From positions 1 through 64,000 of the forward strand of contig DAOTWP010000035.1 of NCBI GenBank assembly GCA_034435675.1: a stretch of DNA of 64,000 nt, given 5' to 3'. The stretch is from DAOTWP01 sp034435675. GTDB lineage: Bacteria > Chloroflexota > Anaerolineae > Aggregatilineales > Phototrophicaceae. How positions within the stretch are numbered: the stretch's first letter is position 1; each line of letters starts with the position of its first letter. Below the pieces are notes generated by a model, which worked only from the letters and a program-made list of their open reading frames with translations, did not search any database and was not told where the DNA came from. Both the position numbers and the translations under genes were made by a program. Below, one piece after another: positions 9,054 to 18,612 of this stretch.

Positions 9054-9470
9054 TCAGGCAGCGGGTGCGCTGACCGCAAACGACCAGCCCTGCGGCAGAA
9101 CCAGCACGCCGACGATCACCAGCAGCAGGGTAATGACGATGATGGCAATGCCCATGCGGTAGCGCAGCATGTCGTCGCGCTTCTTGAATGGGATATACAT
9201 GTGTGCCGCCACCAGCGCCAGTGTCATGATAATCAGATGCAGCCAGTGATAGCCCTGTAGAATCGGCAGCGCATAAACCAGAAACAGCAGCAGCCCCAGC
9301 AGCCATTGCAGCCCGACGAGGCTGCTAAAGGCGGTCATTAGACGGTGGGTTGTTTGCGCATAGGGGCGGCGCTGTAGCAGCCCCAGCAGCAGCCACGCGA
9401 GTGCCAGCACCGTGACTGCCACCACAAGCCAGCGGACACCGGAATGCGCATAATACAAGATTGGAGCCAT
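9054..9470 (-). CDS. Four-helix membrane protein with conserved-looking histidines
   Basis: 138 residues with four predicted membrane helices (about 10-29, 46-66, 75-94, 105-125). Histidines sit near helix ends (YYAHSG, THRLM, YHWLH, AAHMY), a layout compatible with heme b binding as in small cytochrome b-like proteins, but no family is recognised with confidence. It lies downstream of the P-type ATPase in the same orientation. The start ATG at 9470 follows an AGGTAGA-like sequence at a suitable distance. Confidence 0.7.
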   Translation of the reverse strand: MAPILYYAHSGVRWLVVAVTVLALAWLLLGLLQRRPYAQTTHRLMTAFSSLVGLQWLLGLLLFLVYALPILQGYHWLHLIIMTLALVAAHMYIPFKKRDDMLRYRMGIAIIVITLLLVIVGVLVLPQGWSFAVSAPAA

Positions 9471-9528
9471 CTTCTACCTCTCCCTTTAATGGTAAGCAGC
9501 AGCGTGCCGGATAGTCTGCACGCGCTAT

Positions 9529-11964
9529 TTAGGGTTCAACAACCTTCCACAGCATGTTGATCTGCCGCCTGCTGCGCATCAGAATTTCCACCAGCAGCAC
9601 ATTCAGCAGGAACAATGCCGTAATCAGCAGCACTGTGTGCAGCGTGGGGCGCACAAACGTAAAAATACCCGGCAGGGCATAGAGTGCGAGCATGCCAAAC
9701 AGCGCGAAGGTGCCTGCCAGCAGCGTACTCCACTTGTGCTGCCACAGCGTGCGCGGGCGCAGCAGTTCAATGCCCTGTGTATTCCAGAAGATCAACAGCC
9801 CGTAAAGCAGGGCAAAGCAGGTCAGCGCGCTGCGGGCGGCATCCCAGCCCAGCCCGGCAAGCTGGTAAACGACAAAATACAAAAACGCCATATGCACCGC
9901 CCCCAGAAACCCGCTGACGATGACGTAATCGAGTACATCGCGCCGGAAGCGTTCCATAGGGGCGGGTTTGAGCAGCCCGAAGCCATACAAGCCGCCGTGA
10001 ATGTTCGCGGTGGTAAAGGTCACCCAGCTAATCTGCACGGGCGTAATCGGGAAGGGCAGCGTCATCATGCCGACCAGCACAAACAGCAGCGTAGCGTAGG
10101 CGTTTTTTGACAGGAACAGTTTGGTCGTGCCGTAAACCGTCTGCGTGATTTCTTTGCCTTTGGCAAATGCCAGCGGCAGGGTGGTCATGGCGTTATTGAG
10201 CAGGATAATATCGGCAACATCTTTGGCGATCTGCGCGCCGTTATTCATCACCACCGCGAGGTTGGCGGCTTTCAGCGCGGGCACGTCGTTGACCCCATCC
10301 CCAACCATTGCCACGTATTCGCCTTGCCGCTGTAGTGCGTTAATCACCCGGCGCTTGCCATCCGGCGAGATGCGCGCGAACAACTGCGCGTCCCTGACGA
10401 TGCCGTCCAGTTCGCTGTCGCTCAGCGCGTCCACCTGTTCGCCAGTATAGGCGCGGTCTACAGTCATGCCTGCCTGTTCGGCAATGGCTTTGACGGTTTT
10501 GACATTGTCGCCGGAGATGATTTTCAGCCCGACCCCCAGATTGCGGAAGGCGTCGAGGGTTTCCTGAATGTCGCCGCGAATTTGGTCGCTCAGCACAATC
10601 AGCGCCAGCGGCTCCAGTTTGCCATCCAGTACTGTATTGTCCGGTTCGCCGTTCATCCGCGCGAACGCCAGCACACGCATACCGCGTTCCGAATACTCGT
10701 CAACGGTTTGCAGGGTTCGCGGTCCGCTGCCGTTGCTGCTGTGGATCAGCAGGCGTTCCGCCGCGCCCAGCAGCAGCGTTTCATCCTCATAGACGATGGC
10801 ACCCCATTTGCGCGCCGAAGTAAACGGAATCTCGCGCACTTTGCGGCGCACACTCATCGCGTTATTCTCGCTCAACTGGTGGTGGGCATACTGGCTGATC
10901 GCGTGGGCGGTTGTGTTCTGGCTGGCAAGGCTGCTAACATATTCGTAGAGCAAACGTCGGGTTGTGGGCAGGTCTGCGCCCAGCGGGATAATCTCCTGCA
11001 CAGTCAGTTCGTTGCGCGTCAGGGTGCCTGTTTTGTCAAAGCACAGCACGCTGGCATAAGATACGGACTCGACGGCGTTTACGCGCTGGATCAGGGTCTT
11101 GTGGCGGCTGATCAGGATGGCGCCGACGGTCAGCGACAGCGTAGAGACCAGCACCAGCCCCTGCGGCACGAGGCTGGTGATAAAGACCACCAGATCGCGC
11201 ACGATGTCAAACAGCGTTTTGTCGTGCAGCCCTGCGGAAATCATCAGCATCGGGCCAAGGATGAACATCAGCACGATAGACAGCTCGACAAATGCCGCCA
11301 CACGCAGCTGCGTCGGGGTCAGAATACGTTTATAGGCTTTGGCAATGCTGGTCAACTGGTTGATGGCGCTGTCTCTGCCGACCCTGGTTGCCTGCACCAG
11401 CGCCGCCCCCGCAAGGCAAAACGAACCGGAAGTTACTTGATCTGCTGCATCCTTGTAAACCGGGTCGGATTCGCCGGTAAGCTGCGATTCGTCCATTTCC
11501 AGCGAGTCGCTGGCGACCACCACACCATCCACCGGCAGCAGATCGCCAGGGGACAGCGCAAGGATGTCATCTTTGACCAGTTGTTTGGCGGGCAGGGTGA
11601 CCAGCCTGCCCTCGCGCCAGACATGCGCCTCGCGTGCTGCCAGCGTTGCCAGTCTGTCGAGCTTGCGTTTGGCGCTGATCTCTTGGAGTGTGCCGAGAAT
11701 TGTGTTGGTGACGACCGAAAACCCGGCAAAAAACAGGGTCGCCCAGTCCTGAAAGAAGAAGACGAATACCAGCAGAATTGTCAGCGAGACATTGAACAGG
11801 TTGAAGAAGTTATCGCGGATGATGTCCCAATAGCTGCGCCCGACACGCGGCTCAAAGGCGTTGGTTTCGCCGCGCCGGATGCGTTCCTGCACCTCGGCGC
11901 TGCTTAGCCCTTGATGTGTCAGACTTCCTGTAGCAGCTTGGTCTCGCGGTTGTATGGCGGTCAT
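9529..11964 (-). CDS. P-type cation-transporting ATPase (CtpE-like)
   Basis: 811 residues. Key P-type motifs are present: LTGES in the actuator domain, DKTGTLT with the phosphorylated Asp, a KWGAIV-like nucleotide-binding stretch, and GDGVNDVPAL in the hinge. The fourth membrane helix reads SLVPQGLVL where most calcium/magnesium pumps have PEGL, so a Gln replaces the usual metal-coordinating Glu. Overall it resembles the CtpE-like branch. Ten membrane helices are likely, six of them after the ATP-binding domain. The ion is not decided by sequence. The ATG at 11964 (GGAAG 5 nt upstream) is chosen; an ATG four codons earlier is also possible. Confidence 0.9.
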   Translation of the reverse strand: MTAIQPRDQAATGSLTHQGLSSAEVQERIRRGETNAFEPRVGRSYWDIIRDNFFNLFNVSLTILLVFVFFFQDWATLFFAGFSVVTNTILGTLQEISAKRKLDRLATLAAREAHVWREGRLVTLPAKQLVKDDILALSPGDLLPVDGVVVASDSLEMDESQLTGESDPVYKDAADQVTSGSFCLAGAALVQATRVGRDSAINQLTSIAKAYKRILTPTQLRVAAFVELSIVLMFILGPMLMISAGLHDKTLFDIVRDLVVFITSLVPQGLVLVSTLSLTVGAILISRHKTLIQRVNAVESVSYASVLCFDKTGTLTRNELTVQEIIPLGADLPTTRRLLYEYVSSLASQNTTAHAISQYAHHQLSENNAMSVRRKVREIPFTSARKWGAIVYEDETLLLGAAERLLIHSSNGSGPRTLQTVDEYSERGMRVLAFARMNGEPDNTVLDGKLEPLALIVLSDQIRGDIQETLDAFRNLGVGLKIISGDNVKTVKAIAEQAGMTVDRAYTGEQVDALSDSELDGIVRDAQLFARISPDGKRRVINALQRQGEYVAMVGDGVNDVPALKAANLAVVMNNGAQIAKDVADIILLNNAMTTLPLAFAKGKEITQTVYGTTKLFLSKNAYATLLFVLVGMMTLPFPITPVQISWVTFTTANIHGGLYGFGLLKPAPMERFRRDVLDYVIVSGFLGAVHMAFLYFVVYQLAGLGWDAARSALTCFALLYGLLIFWNTQGIELLRPRTLWQHKWSTLLAGTFALFGMLALYALPGIFTFVRPTLHTVLLITALFLLNVLLVEILMRSRRQINMLWKVVEP

Positions 11965-12034
11965 TGAAACTTCCATTATTCCCTGCTGGTTATGCAACAA
12001 TCGCTGGTCTAATTGACGCCGGGATGCGACGGCA

Positions 12035-13321
12035 TCATCCACGCGCTGCCTGGTCCCCCTGCCATCTGCGGTCTGTAGCACGCATCAGCCGCCAGCCATC
12101 GTACATCACTGCCGAGGCAATGCTTGTGCCTGTTGCGTAGACCTGTGTCATGCGGGTGGGACGCAGTTCCGGGCGCTGATTGATGCAGTCAGCGTATGCC
12201 GCTTCCGTCTTTTCGATCACGACATCCCAGTCGTAAATCTGGACGGTTTCCCGCGCTGCTGCGGTCATCTGTGCATAGTCCGGCGCTTCCGCGACGGTGC
12301 GCACAGCGTGCGCAAAATCCTGCGGGGCGGTGTCTTTGGGCAGCTGCCTGCCTACCCCAGCATGCACCAGTTCGTCAATCGTTTCGTTGCTCAAGCCCAC
12401 CACCGGTGTGCCAGATGCCAGCGCTTCGATCACCGCAAGGCTTTGCACCTCCAGCAGCGAGGCGGACACAAACACATGCGCCTGTGCCAGCAGCGCGGGG
12501 ATGTCCTGCGGTTCGACACGCCCGGTGAAGCGCACAGTGTGCAGCCCGTGTTCGGCGATGTACTGTTCAATCTGTTCGTGATAGGCAGGATGCCCGTTAT
12601 AGCCAACCAGCGTCAGCCGGTAGCGTTCGGGTAGATAGCGCATCACACGGACGAGATAATCCTGATGTTTGCGCGGCATGATGTGCCCCGTGAACATCAG
12701 CTCTATCGGCGCGGTTTCAGCGGGCGGTTCGGGCGTGGGCAGCGCGTTGAACAGCCGCAGGTTGCGCCCGTTGTGAATACGGTAGACCCGCCCCTGATAC
12801 CCCAGTCGCTGAATATCATCCAGCGCGGAAGCGTTCAGCGCAATAACGGCGGAGCACTGGTTGCAGAAGTTGCGCACCAGCGCGACAAAGGGCGCGGAAC
12901 GTTTGACATATTTTGCCAGCCCATAACCTTCCGAGAAATCGCCCAACCGGGTGGGCAGTTCGTGCGCCGTGTAAATGAACGGCACGCGGTTGCGCAGTGC
13001 CCAGACCTGCCCGGCAATGCCCAGCAGCAGGTATGTGTGGGTATGCACAATGTCTGGCTGGAAATCATCCAGAAAGGCATACAGCTTGCGCACATTGGCG
13101 CGGGACAGATTCGCTGCCGTGACTTCTCGCTCACCGGCGCTTTGCATCGTAAATCGGCGCAGCCCGTCCGCGTTGGGGGGGTGCAGGTGCGTTTCATCGC
13201 CGGGGCAGATCAGCACCACCTGATGCCCGCGCCCGGTGAGCGCCTGTGCCAGTTCAACCGCTACGCGGTTTTCGCCGCCAACGCTGGTTTCCCGAAAAGA
13301 CGAGAGAAAGGCAATTTTCAT
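12035..13321 (-). CDS. GT4-family glycosyltransferase
   Basis: 428 residues with two Rossmann-like halves. The N-terminal half starts MKIAFLSSFRETSVGGENR, including the glycine loop near the acceptor site. The C-terminal half has a FTGHIMPRKHQDYLV strand-turn and the donor-binding E-x7-E motif (EVQSLAVIEALASGTPV). GT4 enzymes transfer sugars from nucleotide donors, usually in polysaccharide or glycolipid synthesis. It is the first gene of a minus-strand group and is divergent from the methyltransferase at 13,557. The last 30 or so residues lie beyond the usual domain and overlap nothing. Confidence 0.9.
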   Translation of the reverse strand: MKIAFLSSFRETSVGGENRVAVELAQALTGRGHQVVLICPGDETHLHPPNADGLRRFTMQSAGEREVTAANLSRANVRKLYAFLDDFQPDIVHTHTYLLLGIAGQVWALRNRVPFIYTAHELPTRLGDFSEGYGLAKYVKRSAPFVALVRNFCNQCSAVIALNASALDDIQRLGYQGRVYRIHNGRNLRLFNALPTPEPPAETAPIELMFTGHIMPRKHQDYLVRVMRYLPERYRLTLVGYNGHPAYHEQIEQYIAEHGLHTVRFTGRVEPQDIPALLAQAHVFVSASLLEVQSLAVIEALASGTPVVGLSNETIDELVHAGVGRQLPKDTAPQDFAHAVRTVAEAPDYAQMTAAARETVQIYDWDVVIEKTEAAYADCINQRPELRPTRMTQVYATGTSIASAVMYDGWRLMRATDRRWQGDQAARG

Positions 13322-13556
13322 GAGGCTTTGGATTTCCTGTCGTTAACGCTGATGTTGATTATTCCACACCTGACGACGACGCGCTATCCTCTGCCGGGAC
13401 GGCGGTCTGTGCCGGGGGCAGCGGCGGCAAAATCGCGGTTGTCCTGCCCGTTAAAGGGCGTTAGAATGTGCCCGGTTTACACCCTGGTGTTTTCACCCGG
13501 TGACACCCTGCGCCCGTATTCCCGGTGCGCGGCAGTTTCAGGAGCCGTTTCTAACA

Positions 13557-14522
13557 GTGGCAGAAAAAACAACCCTTCCCAAAAACGCCGTTCGGCAAGC
13601 TGCCGCAGGGCACAGCGCCGCACCGCGCGTGCGCCATGACGTTAACCGCCAGCATGTCCCCTGCAATTTGTGCGGCAGCGAAGATCGCGCCCCCTACTGC
13701 GCAGAAAACGGGCTGGGGCTGGTGCAGTGCCAGAACTGTGGTCTGGTGTATGTCAGCCCACGCCCGGAAGCCAACGAGCTGTATGCGCTTTACGGCGAAA
13801 CCTATTTTCATAATGACGATTCCGGTGTTGTCGGGTATACCGACTATATCCGTGATGAACCGAACATCCGCAAAACCTTTGCCGGGCGACTCAAACGACT
13901 GGAACGCTTTATTCAGCCCGGCGGCAAAGCGCTTGATGTGGGCTGCGCGGCGGGTTTTTTCCTCGATGAGGCACACAAACGCGGCTGGAAAGTACACGGT
14001 ATGGATGTTTCCGGCTTTGCGGTGCAGTATGTGCGCGAGCGCTTTGGGCACGATGTGCGGCACGGCAGTCTGCTGGACCTCGATTACATGCCGGAAGCGT
14101 TCGATTTGCTGAGCATGTGGGATGTCATCGAGCATGTGCCTGATCCCCACGCCTATGTGCAGCGTGCGGCGCAGCTTCTGCGGCAGGGGGGCATCTTTGC
14201 GCTGGCAACGCCCGACGTGGAAAGCCTGCCCGCACGGCTGGCTGGCAGGCGCTGGGTCGGCTACAAGCTGTCCGAAGAGCATGTCTACTACTTCTCGGTG
14301 CGCACCCTGCGCCGCATGCTGGATGAAGCCGGCTTTGAGGTGATTGATGTGCGGCATGTGGGCAAGTATGTCACCCTGCGGTTGTTCGTGGACCGGCTGG
14401 GCATGTATTTCCCCTGGCTGGCGCGGGTCCTGGCACTCGGCGAACGCCTGTTTAAGCTGTCCGAGCGCGCTTTGTATGTCAATCCCTATGACATCGTCTC
14501 CATCACTGCGCGCAAGCGCTGA
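13557..14522 (+). CDS. SAM-dependent methyltransferase with zinc-ribbon-like N-terminus
   Basis: 321 residues. Near residue 35 a CNLCGS...CQNCG pair of CxxC motifs suggests a zinc ribbon. The Rossmann SAM-binding core follows: ALDVGCAAG (motif I), an acidic GMDVSG strand, and a DLLSMWDVIEHVPDP motif IV/post-IV, as in class I Methyltransf_23-type enzymes. These often modify sugars or lipids in envelope biosynthesis, in keeping with the next gene. The GTG at 13557 is chosen with AGGAG upstream; a longer version from a GTG at 13500 is possible. Its end overlaps the next gene if that one begins at 14488. Confidence 0.85.
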   Translation: MAEKTTLPKNAVRQAAAGHSAAPRVRHDVNRQHVPCNLCGSEDRAPYCAENGLGLVQCQNCGLVYVSPRPEANELYALYGETYFHNDDSGVVGYTDYIRDEPNIRKTFAGRLKRLERFIQPGGKALDVGCAAGFFLDEAHKRGWKVHGMDVSGFAVQYVRERFGHDVRHGSLLDLDYMPEAFDLLSMWDVIEHVPDPHAYVQRAAQLLRQGGIFALATPDVESLPARLAGRRWVGYKLSEEHVYYFSVRTLRRMLDEAGFEVIDVRHVGKYVTLRLFVDRLGMYFPWLARVLALGERLFKLSERALYVNPYDIVSITARKR

Positions 14523-15993
14523 GCCTGCCGCAAAACGCCGGGTGACGCCGCGCCGCGCCCTGTTCGCCGTGCTGCTGCTGGCGGCAGCGCTGCGGTTGGG
14601 GGTGCTGCTGCTGTTTCCCGGTGTGTTTGCCTTTGATCAGACCGGCGCGATTCACGGTTCGGATGCTTACGACGCCTATGCTGTGAACCTGCTGGCAACC
14701 AGCACCTATGGGCGCATCCCCGGTGTGCCGGATGCCTCGATTCCGCCGCTGTACAGTGTGGCGCTGGCGGGGGTCTACGGCGTGTTTGGGCGCGGTTATC
14801 TGCAAGTGGGCATTTTTCATACGCTGCTCGATCTTGCCTGCATCGCTATGCTGTATTATATCGCGCGGGCGGCAATGCCCCTTAACGGGCGGCATGGGCG
14901 CGCGCCGGCACGTTTTGTTGACCCCGCGTGGGTGGGTGTGCTGGCAGGGCTGATGTATGCCTGTTATCCCTACCTGATCTTCCAGAATCTCACCCTGATT
15001 GATACGCCATTCTTCATGCTGCTGCTGTTTGCCTTTGTGCTGCTGATGGCGCTGCTGCGGGTACATCCCCGGCTGGACAAAGCAGCGTGGCTGCTGGCGG
15101 TGCTGGGGGGCATTGTGCTGGGGCTGTCCATGCTGGCGCGCCCAATTCTGCCGCCGCTGGCGCTGTTCGTCGCGCTATGGTTCCTGTTCAAGCGCTGGCG
15201 CGTGGGCGCGGGTTGGCTGCTGCGTCCGGCGCTGACGCAGACCGTACTGCGCCTGCTGCCAGTTGCGCTGGTTAGTCTGTTGGTGCTGCTGCCCTGGATT
15301 GCCCGCAATTACAGCGTGTACGGCGCGTTTGTACCGATGACCACCACCTCCGGCGCGAACTTCTGGCAGGGCAACAGCGAGTACACCGTGCCGTTTTTCC
15401 GCGCCGGTTACGATGTGCAGTGGACTTCCCCGACGCTGCAAGCCGCCGACCCGTACAGCCGGGAGGCGGATGCCGAACGCTTCGCGCTGGGGTTTGAGTA
15501 TCTGCGCACGCACCCGGAGCGTATTCCCGAACTGCTGTGGGTCAAATTTCTGGTGCATTGGAGCATTGACATTGCCCCCCGCTATAACCCGCAGCCGGGC
15601 GAGGATTTAGGGTTGGATGAAAACGGCGCGTTTGTTATCCGGCGGGTGAACCCGGCAACGGGCGAAAGCACTGATCTGAGCTTTGGCGAAAATGACCCGG
15701 TGAACCTGTATGACGAGCCGCTGTTCGACCAGCTTGGGCGCACACTGCACCGGTACTATTACGGAGTGCTGTTCGTTCTGGCGCTGGTGGGCGTGCTGCT
15801 GACCCTGCGTGACTGGCGGCGGGTATCCCTGCTGTGGTTTGTGCAGATCAGCATGACGCTGGTTTATGTGTTCTTTCACCCCTCCACACGCTACCGCGTG
15901 CCGACAGACCCGATGCTGTTCCTCTTCTCTGCCTATGCGCTGCTGTGGCTGTGGCTGCGCGCCCGCGTTCGCTGGCTGTCCGTTTCTGCCTGA
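14488..15993 (+). CDS. Membrane glycosyltransferase, GT39-like
   Basis: 501 residues. It is polytopic: after a basic leader (AAKRRVTPRR) comes a membrane helix, then a periplasmic loop with HGSDAYDAYA and SIPPLYSVALAG, matching the acidic first-loop motif of ArnT/PMT-type enzymes. Eight or nine further helices and a soluble C-terminal portion with a final HPSTRYRVPTDP segment follow, a stretch often seen near the last helices of this family. The start is uncertain: the ATG at 14488 overlaps the methyltransferase by 35 bp, and a GTG at 14542 would avoid the overlap. The tight link implies a shared envelope-glycan pathway. Confidence 0.82.
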   Translation: MTSSPSLRASAEPAAKRRVTPRRALFAVLLLAAALRLGVLLLFPGVFAFDQTGAIHGSDAYDAYAVNLLATSTYGRIPGVPDASIPPLYSVALAGVYGVFGRGYLQVGIFHTLLDLACIAMLYYIARAAMPLNGRHGRAPARFVDPAWVGVLAGLMYACYPYLIFQNLTLIDTPFFMLLLFAFVLLMALLRVHPRLDKAAWLLAVLGGIVLGLSMLARPILPPLALFVALWFLFKRWRVGAGWLLRPALTQTVLRLLPVALVSLLVLLPWIARNYSVYGAFVPMTTTSGANFWQGNSEYTVPFFRAGYDVQWTSPTLQAADPYSREADAERFALGFEYLRTHPERIPELLWVKFLVHWSIDIAPRYNPQPGEDLGLDENGAFVIRRVNPATGESTDLSFGENDPVNLYDEPLFDQLGRTLHRYYYGVLFVLALVGVLLTLRDWRRVSLLWFVQISMTLVYVFFHPSTRYRVPTDPMLFLFSAYALLWLWLRARVRWLSVSA

Positions 15994-16106
15994 GCAGTGT
16001 TTTTCCGCCGAAAGGCTGAAAGCTGTTCGGTATTTGCACCCATGTGCCCTGCTGCTGCGTCCATTAGAGTAGGGACAGTAACACACATGGCGTAAGGGAG
16101 GCAGCA

Positions 16107-16583
16107 ATGTTCAGTCCAACAGCAGGCTTCTCCAGTGATGCATCCAGTGCCTATAATTCTGAAATGATCGGGCTGTTTTGGCACGGGCTGCGGCGGGCAC
16201 GACAACAGCAGCGCCGCGCTCTGCGAACAGGAACCTGCCGCCAACTGCACCGCCTCGCAGACTTGTGGCAGTGTTTTACAATTGCCAACCGCTACAGCCG
16301 GGGCTTGCGCAGTGTGCCGCTGAGCGCTGTACAGGGCAGTGTCGATCGTGATGAGTTCGATATTGATTTTCTACCGCTGCATCCCCGCATGCAGGAGCGC
16401 TGGACGATGGTCGCTGCACTGTTGGGCAGCGGGCGTGGGTTACCCCCTGTAGAGTTGATTGAAGTGGGCGGCGCGTATTACGTTGTGGATGGGCATCACC
16501 GCGTGTCTGCTGCCCGGATGCTGGGGTTTATGGAAATTGAAGCGGTGGTAACACATCTCGACCTTGTGCAGTGCTGCGCATGA
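16107..16583 (+). CDS. ParB/Srx-like nuclease-fold protein
   Basis: 158 residues. Residues about 70-150 show the ParB N-terminal fold: a substrate-contact segment PLSAVQGSVDR, then LPPVELIEVGGAYYVVDGHHRVSAARMLG. The DGHHR motif corresponds to the GxRR/ER nucleotide-binding motif of ParB/sulfiredoxin-like proteins. There is no helix-turn-helix region, so this is not a chromosome-partition ParB. A strong ribosome-binding site (GGGAGG, 6 nt spacing) supports the start. The cellular role is unknown. Confidence 0.75.
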   Translation: MFSPTAGFSSDASSAYNSEMIGLFWHGLRRARQQQRRALRTGTCRQLHRLADLWQCFTIANRYSRGLRSVPLSAVQGSVDRDEFDIDFLPLHPRMQERWTMVAALLGSGRGLPPVELIEVGGAYYVVDGHHRVSAARMLGFMEIEAVVTHLDLVQCCA

Positions 16584-16718
16584 GGGTGTCTTGCGTTGTG
16601 TTCACGTAATGGCTGCGGTTGCCTGCATGCCCGTTCGCATGTAGCATGAACGTGGTCGCATTCTGCACAGCGCACTACCGGGGATAGACACGGGTATCCA
16701 TAAGCTACGAGGATCGTC

Positions 16719-17624
16719 ATGCACAACCTGCCTTTCGACAAGCCGGGACGCTTCTGGCGCGGCAATCTGCACACGCATTCGACACTGAGCGATGGGCGCT
16801 TGTCTGTTGAGGAAACCTGCCGCGTGTACCGCGAAAACGGCTATCACTTTCTGGCAATCACCGATCACTTTATGGAGCGTTACGGATTTCCCCTGGCAGA
16901 TACCCGCACGTACCGCAGCACAGAATTTACCACGCTGCTCGGTGCGGAACTGCACAGCGGCAGTACGGAGTTGGGCGAACTGTGGCATATCCTGGCGGTG
17001 GGGCTGCCGTTGGATTTTGCCCCGCCTGCGGAAGATGAAAGCGGACCACAGCTTGCGGCGCGGGCGCTGGCAGCAGGTGCATTTGTCGCGGCGGCACATC
17101 CGGCGTGGTATGGGCTGACAGAGGGCGATGTGCTGTCCCTGGGTGACATCCATGCCGTCGAAATCTATAACGGCGTTTCTGCGGATTACAACACCAAAGC
17201 GGACAGTTGGTATATGCTTGATCTGCTGTCGGCGCGGGGCAGAGTCTACAGCGCGTGTGCGACAGACGACGCACACTTCAACCCCGAACGTGACGACTTC
17301 GTGCGCGGCTGGGTGTGGGTGAAAAGTGAGGCGCTTGACCCCGATGCACTGCTGGCAGCGCTCAAGGCAGGGCACTATTACAGCAGCACGGGTCCGCTGA
17401 TCCACGATATTCAGATTAAGCCTGGCGAGTCGATTCGTGTGCGCTGTTCGCCCGCCAGCAGTGTCTTTGTCACCGGTTCCGGCTGGCAGGCGGCACAGAT
17501 TCACGGTAAAGGGCTGATTGATGTTGAACTGCCGCTGAGGCGCATTCAGGCACCCTTCTGCCGGGTAACCGTGCGTGATCGTTACGGCGAATGCGCCTGG
17601 AGCAGTCCCATCTGGTTTGGGTAG
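16719..17624 (+). CDS. PHP-domain phosphoesterase (CehA/McbA-like)
   Basis: 301 residues. Metal-binding PHP motifs are clear: NLHTHSTLSDG, AITDHF, HPAWYG and TDDAHF, in the order expected for a trinuclear-metal phosphoesterase. It is a stand-alone PHP protein of the CehA/McbA type, with a beta-rich C-terminal part of about 80 residues. GAGGA 6 nt before the ATG supports the start. The substrate cannot be deduced; relatives act on phosphate esters or carbamates. Confidence 0.85.
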   Translation: MHNLPFDKPGRFWRGNLHTHSTLSDGRLSVEETCRVYRENGYHFLAITDHFMERYGFPLADTRTYRSTEFTTLLGAELHSGSTELGELWHILAVGLPLDFAPPAEDESGPQLAARALAAGAFVAAAHPAWYGLTEGDVLSLGDIHAVEIYNGVSADYNTKADSWYMLDLLSARGRVYSACATDDAHFNPERDDFVRGWVWVKSEALDPDALLAALKAGHYYSSTGPLIHDIQIKPGESIRVRCSPASSVFVTGSGWQAAQIHGKGLIDVELPLRRIQAPFCRVTVRDRYGECAWSSPIWFG

Positions 17625-17735
17625 AGGCGGCTGTGCACAGCACGCGGCGCAGCAATCCACCATTGTGATTCTTCGTGGTGCTGGTGTGCGTTATACTCTG
17701 CTGGCGAAACTGGGTTTTGGAAACGGTTGTGTGGG

Positions 17736-18518
17736 ATGAAAGCAATTCTTACAGGCGCGAGCGGCGCAGTTGGCAGTGGATTGAAGCGCTGGATGGAAGC
17801 GCAGGGCAGTCGTGTAGTGTCCTGGGACCGCCGCGCTATCCCGATAGACGATTACACAGCGATGGAGCAGTTCATTCGTACAGAGCAGCCTGATGCCCTG
17901 TTTCATCTGGCGACTGCCTCGCAGCCAACAGGGAAAGTGAACGAATCATGGCTGGTCAATTACCACTGGACCAGCGAACTCGCCTGGATTTGCCGCCAGC
18001 TTGGGGTGCGTTTTGTGTTTACCAGCAGTGTGATGGTCTATACGGACGATGCAGTCGGTCCGTTTACACCGGAGAGTATCCCGGATGCTGCCGAAGGTTA
18101 CGGCTATGAGAAATTGCAGGCGGAACGGCAGGCGTTGGCACAGAACCCGGACGCCGTGATCGCCCGACTTGGATGGCAAATCGGGGAACAGCCCGGTTCC
18201 AACAACATGCTTGATTTCTTCGAGCAGCGCATGCATGAGCTGGGCGAGGTGCGCGCGAGCCAGCGCTGGTATCCCGCCTGTTCATTCATTGCCGATACCG
18301 CAGCAGCACTAGTGCGACTGGCATCACAACCCGGCGGTGTTTATCTGCTGGACTCCAACACCCGCTGGAACTTCTTCGAAATTGCTGCTGCCCTGAGTGC
18401 GGTGTACCAGCACCGTTGGCGAATTATCCCGGCTGACGATTTTGTCTATGATCAACGCATGCTTGATCCGCGTTCTGCTATGCCTGCCCTGAGCGTGCGC
18501 CTGCCTGCGCTGGCATGA
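17736..18518 (+). CDS. NAD(P)-dependent epimerase/reductase (extended SDR, RmlD-like)
   Basis: 260 residues. The Rossmann glycine motif is near the N-terminus (TGASGAVG). FTSSVMVY gives the catalytic Ser/Thr region and YGYEK supplies the Tyr-x3-Lys pair. The size and lack of insertions fit dTDP-4-dehydrorhamnose reductase-like SDRs, but the substrate is not fixed by sequence. The ATG at 17736 is preferred to a TTG three codons earlier. It is followed 94 bp later by the propeller gene. Confidence 0.85.
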   Translation: MKAILTGASGAVGSGLKRWMEAQGSRVVSWDRRAIPIDDYTAMEQFIRTEQPDALFHLATASQPTGKVNESWLVNYHWTSELAWICRQLGVRFVFTSSVMVYTDDAVGPFTPESIPDAAEGYGYEKLQAERQALAQNPDAVIARLGWQIGEQPGSNNMLDFFEQRMHELGEVRASQRWYPACSFIADTAAALVRLASQPGGVYLLDSNTRWNFFEIAAALSAVYQHRWRIIPADDFVYDQRMLDPRSAMPALSVRLPALA

Positions 18519-18552
18519 ACAGCGCGTTAACCCGTTTGCAGCCGCAGTTCGG

Positions 18553-18581
18553 TTGTGCCCGCCGCCAAAGCAGGCTACACT
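18553..18581 (+). promoter_or_regulatory. Candidate promoter of the PD40 propeller gene
   Basis: TTGTGC (18553-18558) and TACACT (18576-18581) are 17 bp apart, giving a plausible sigma-70-type -35/-10 pair about 31 nt before the ATG. Neither hexamer is perfect. Confidence 0.4.
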
Positions 18582-18612
18582 GAGCGTAATCGCACATCTC
18601 CGGGGGAGTCCG

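Noticed and set aside
10582..11907. 441-codon plus-strand open frame
   Set aside because: It lies antisense inside the P-type ATPase gene and its product is rich in Gln, His and Arg without motifs, as expected for a GC-rich shadow frame.
16602..17663. 353-codon minus-strand open frame
   Set aside because: Antisense to the PHP-domain gene; only the plus strand carries metal-binding motifs and a ribosome-binding site.
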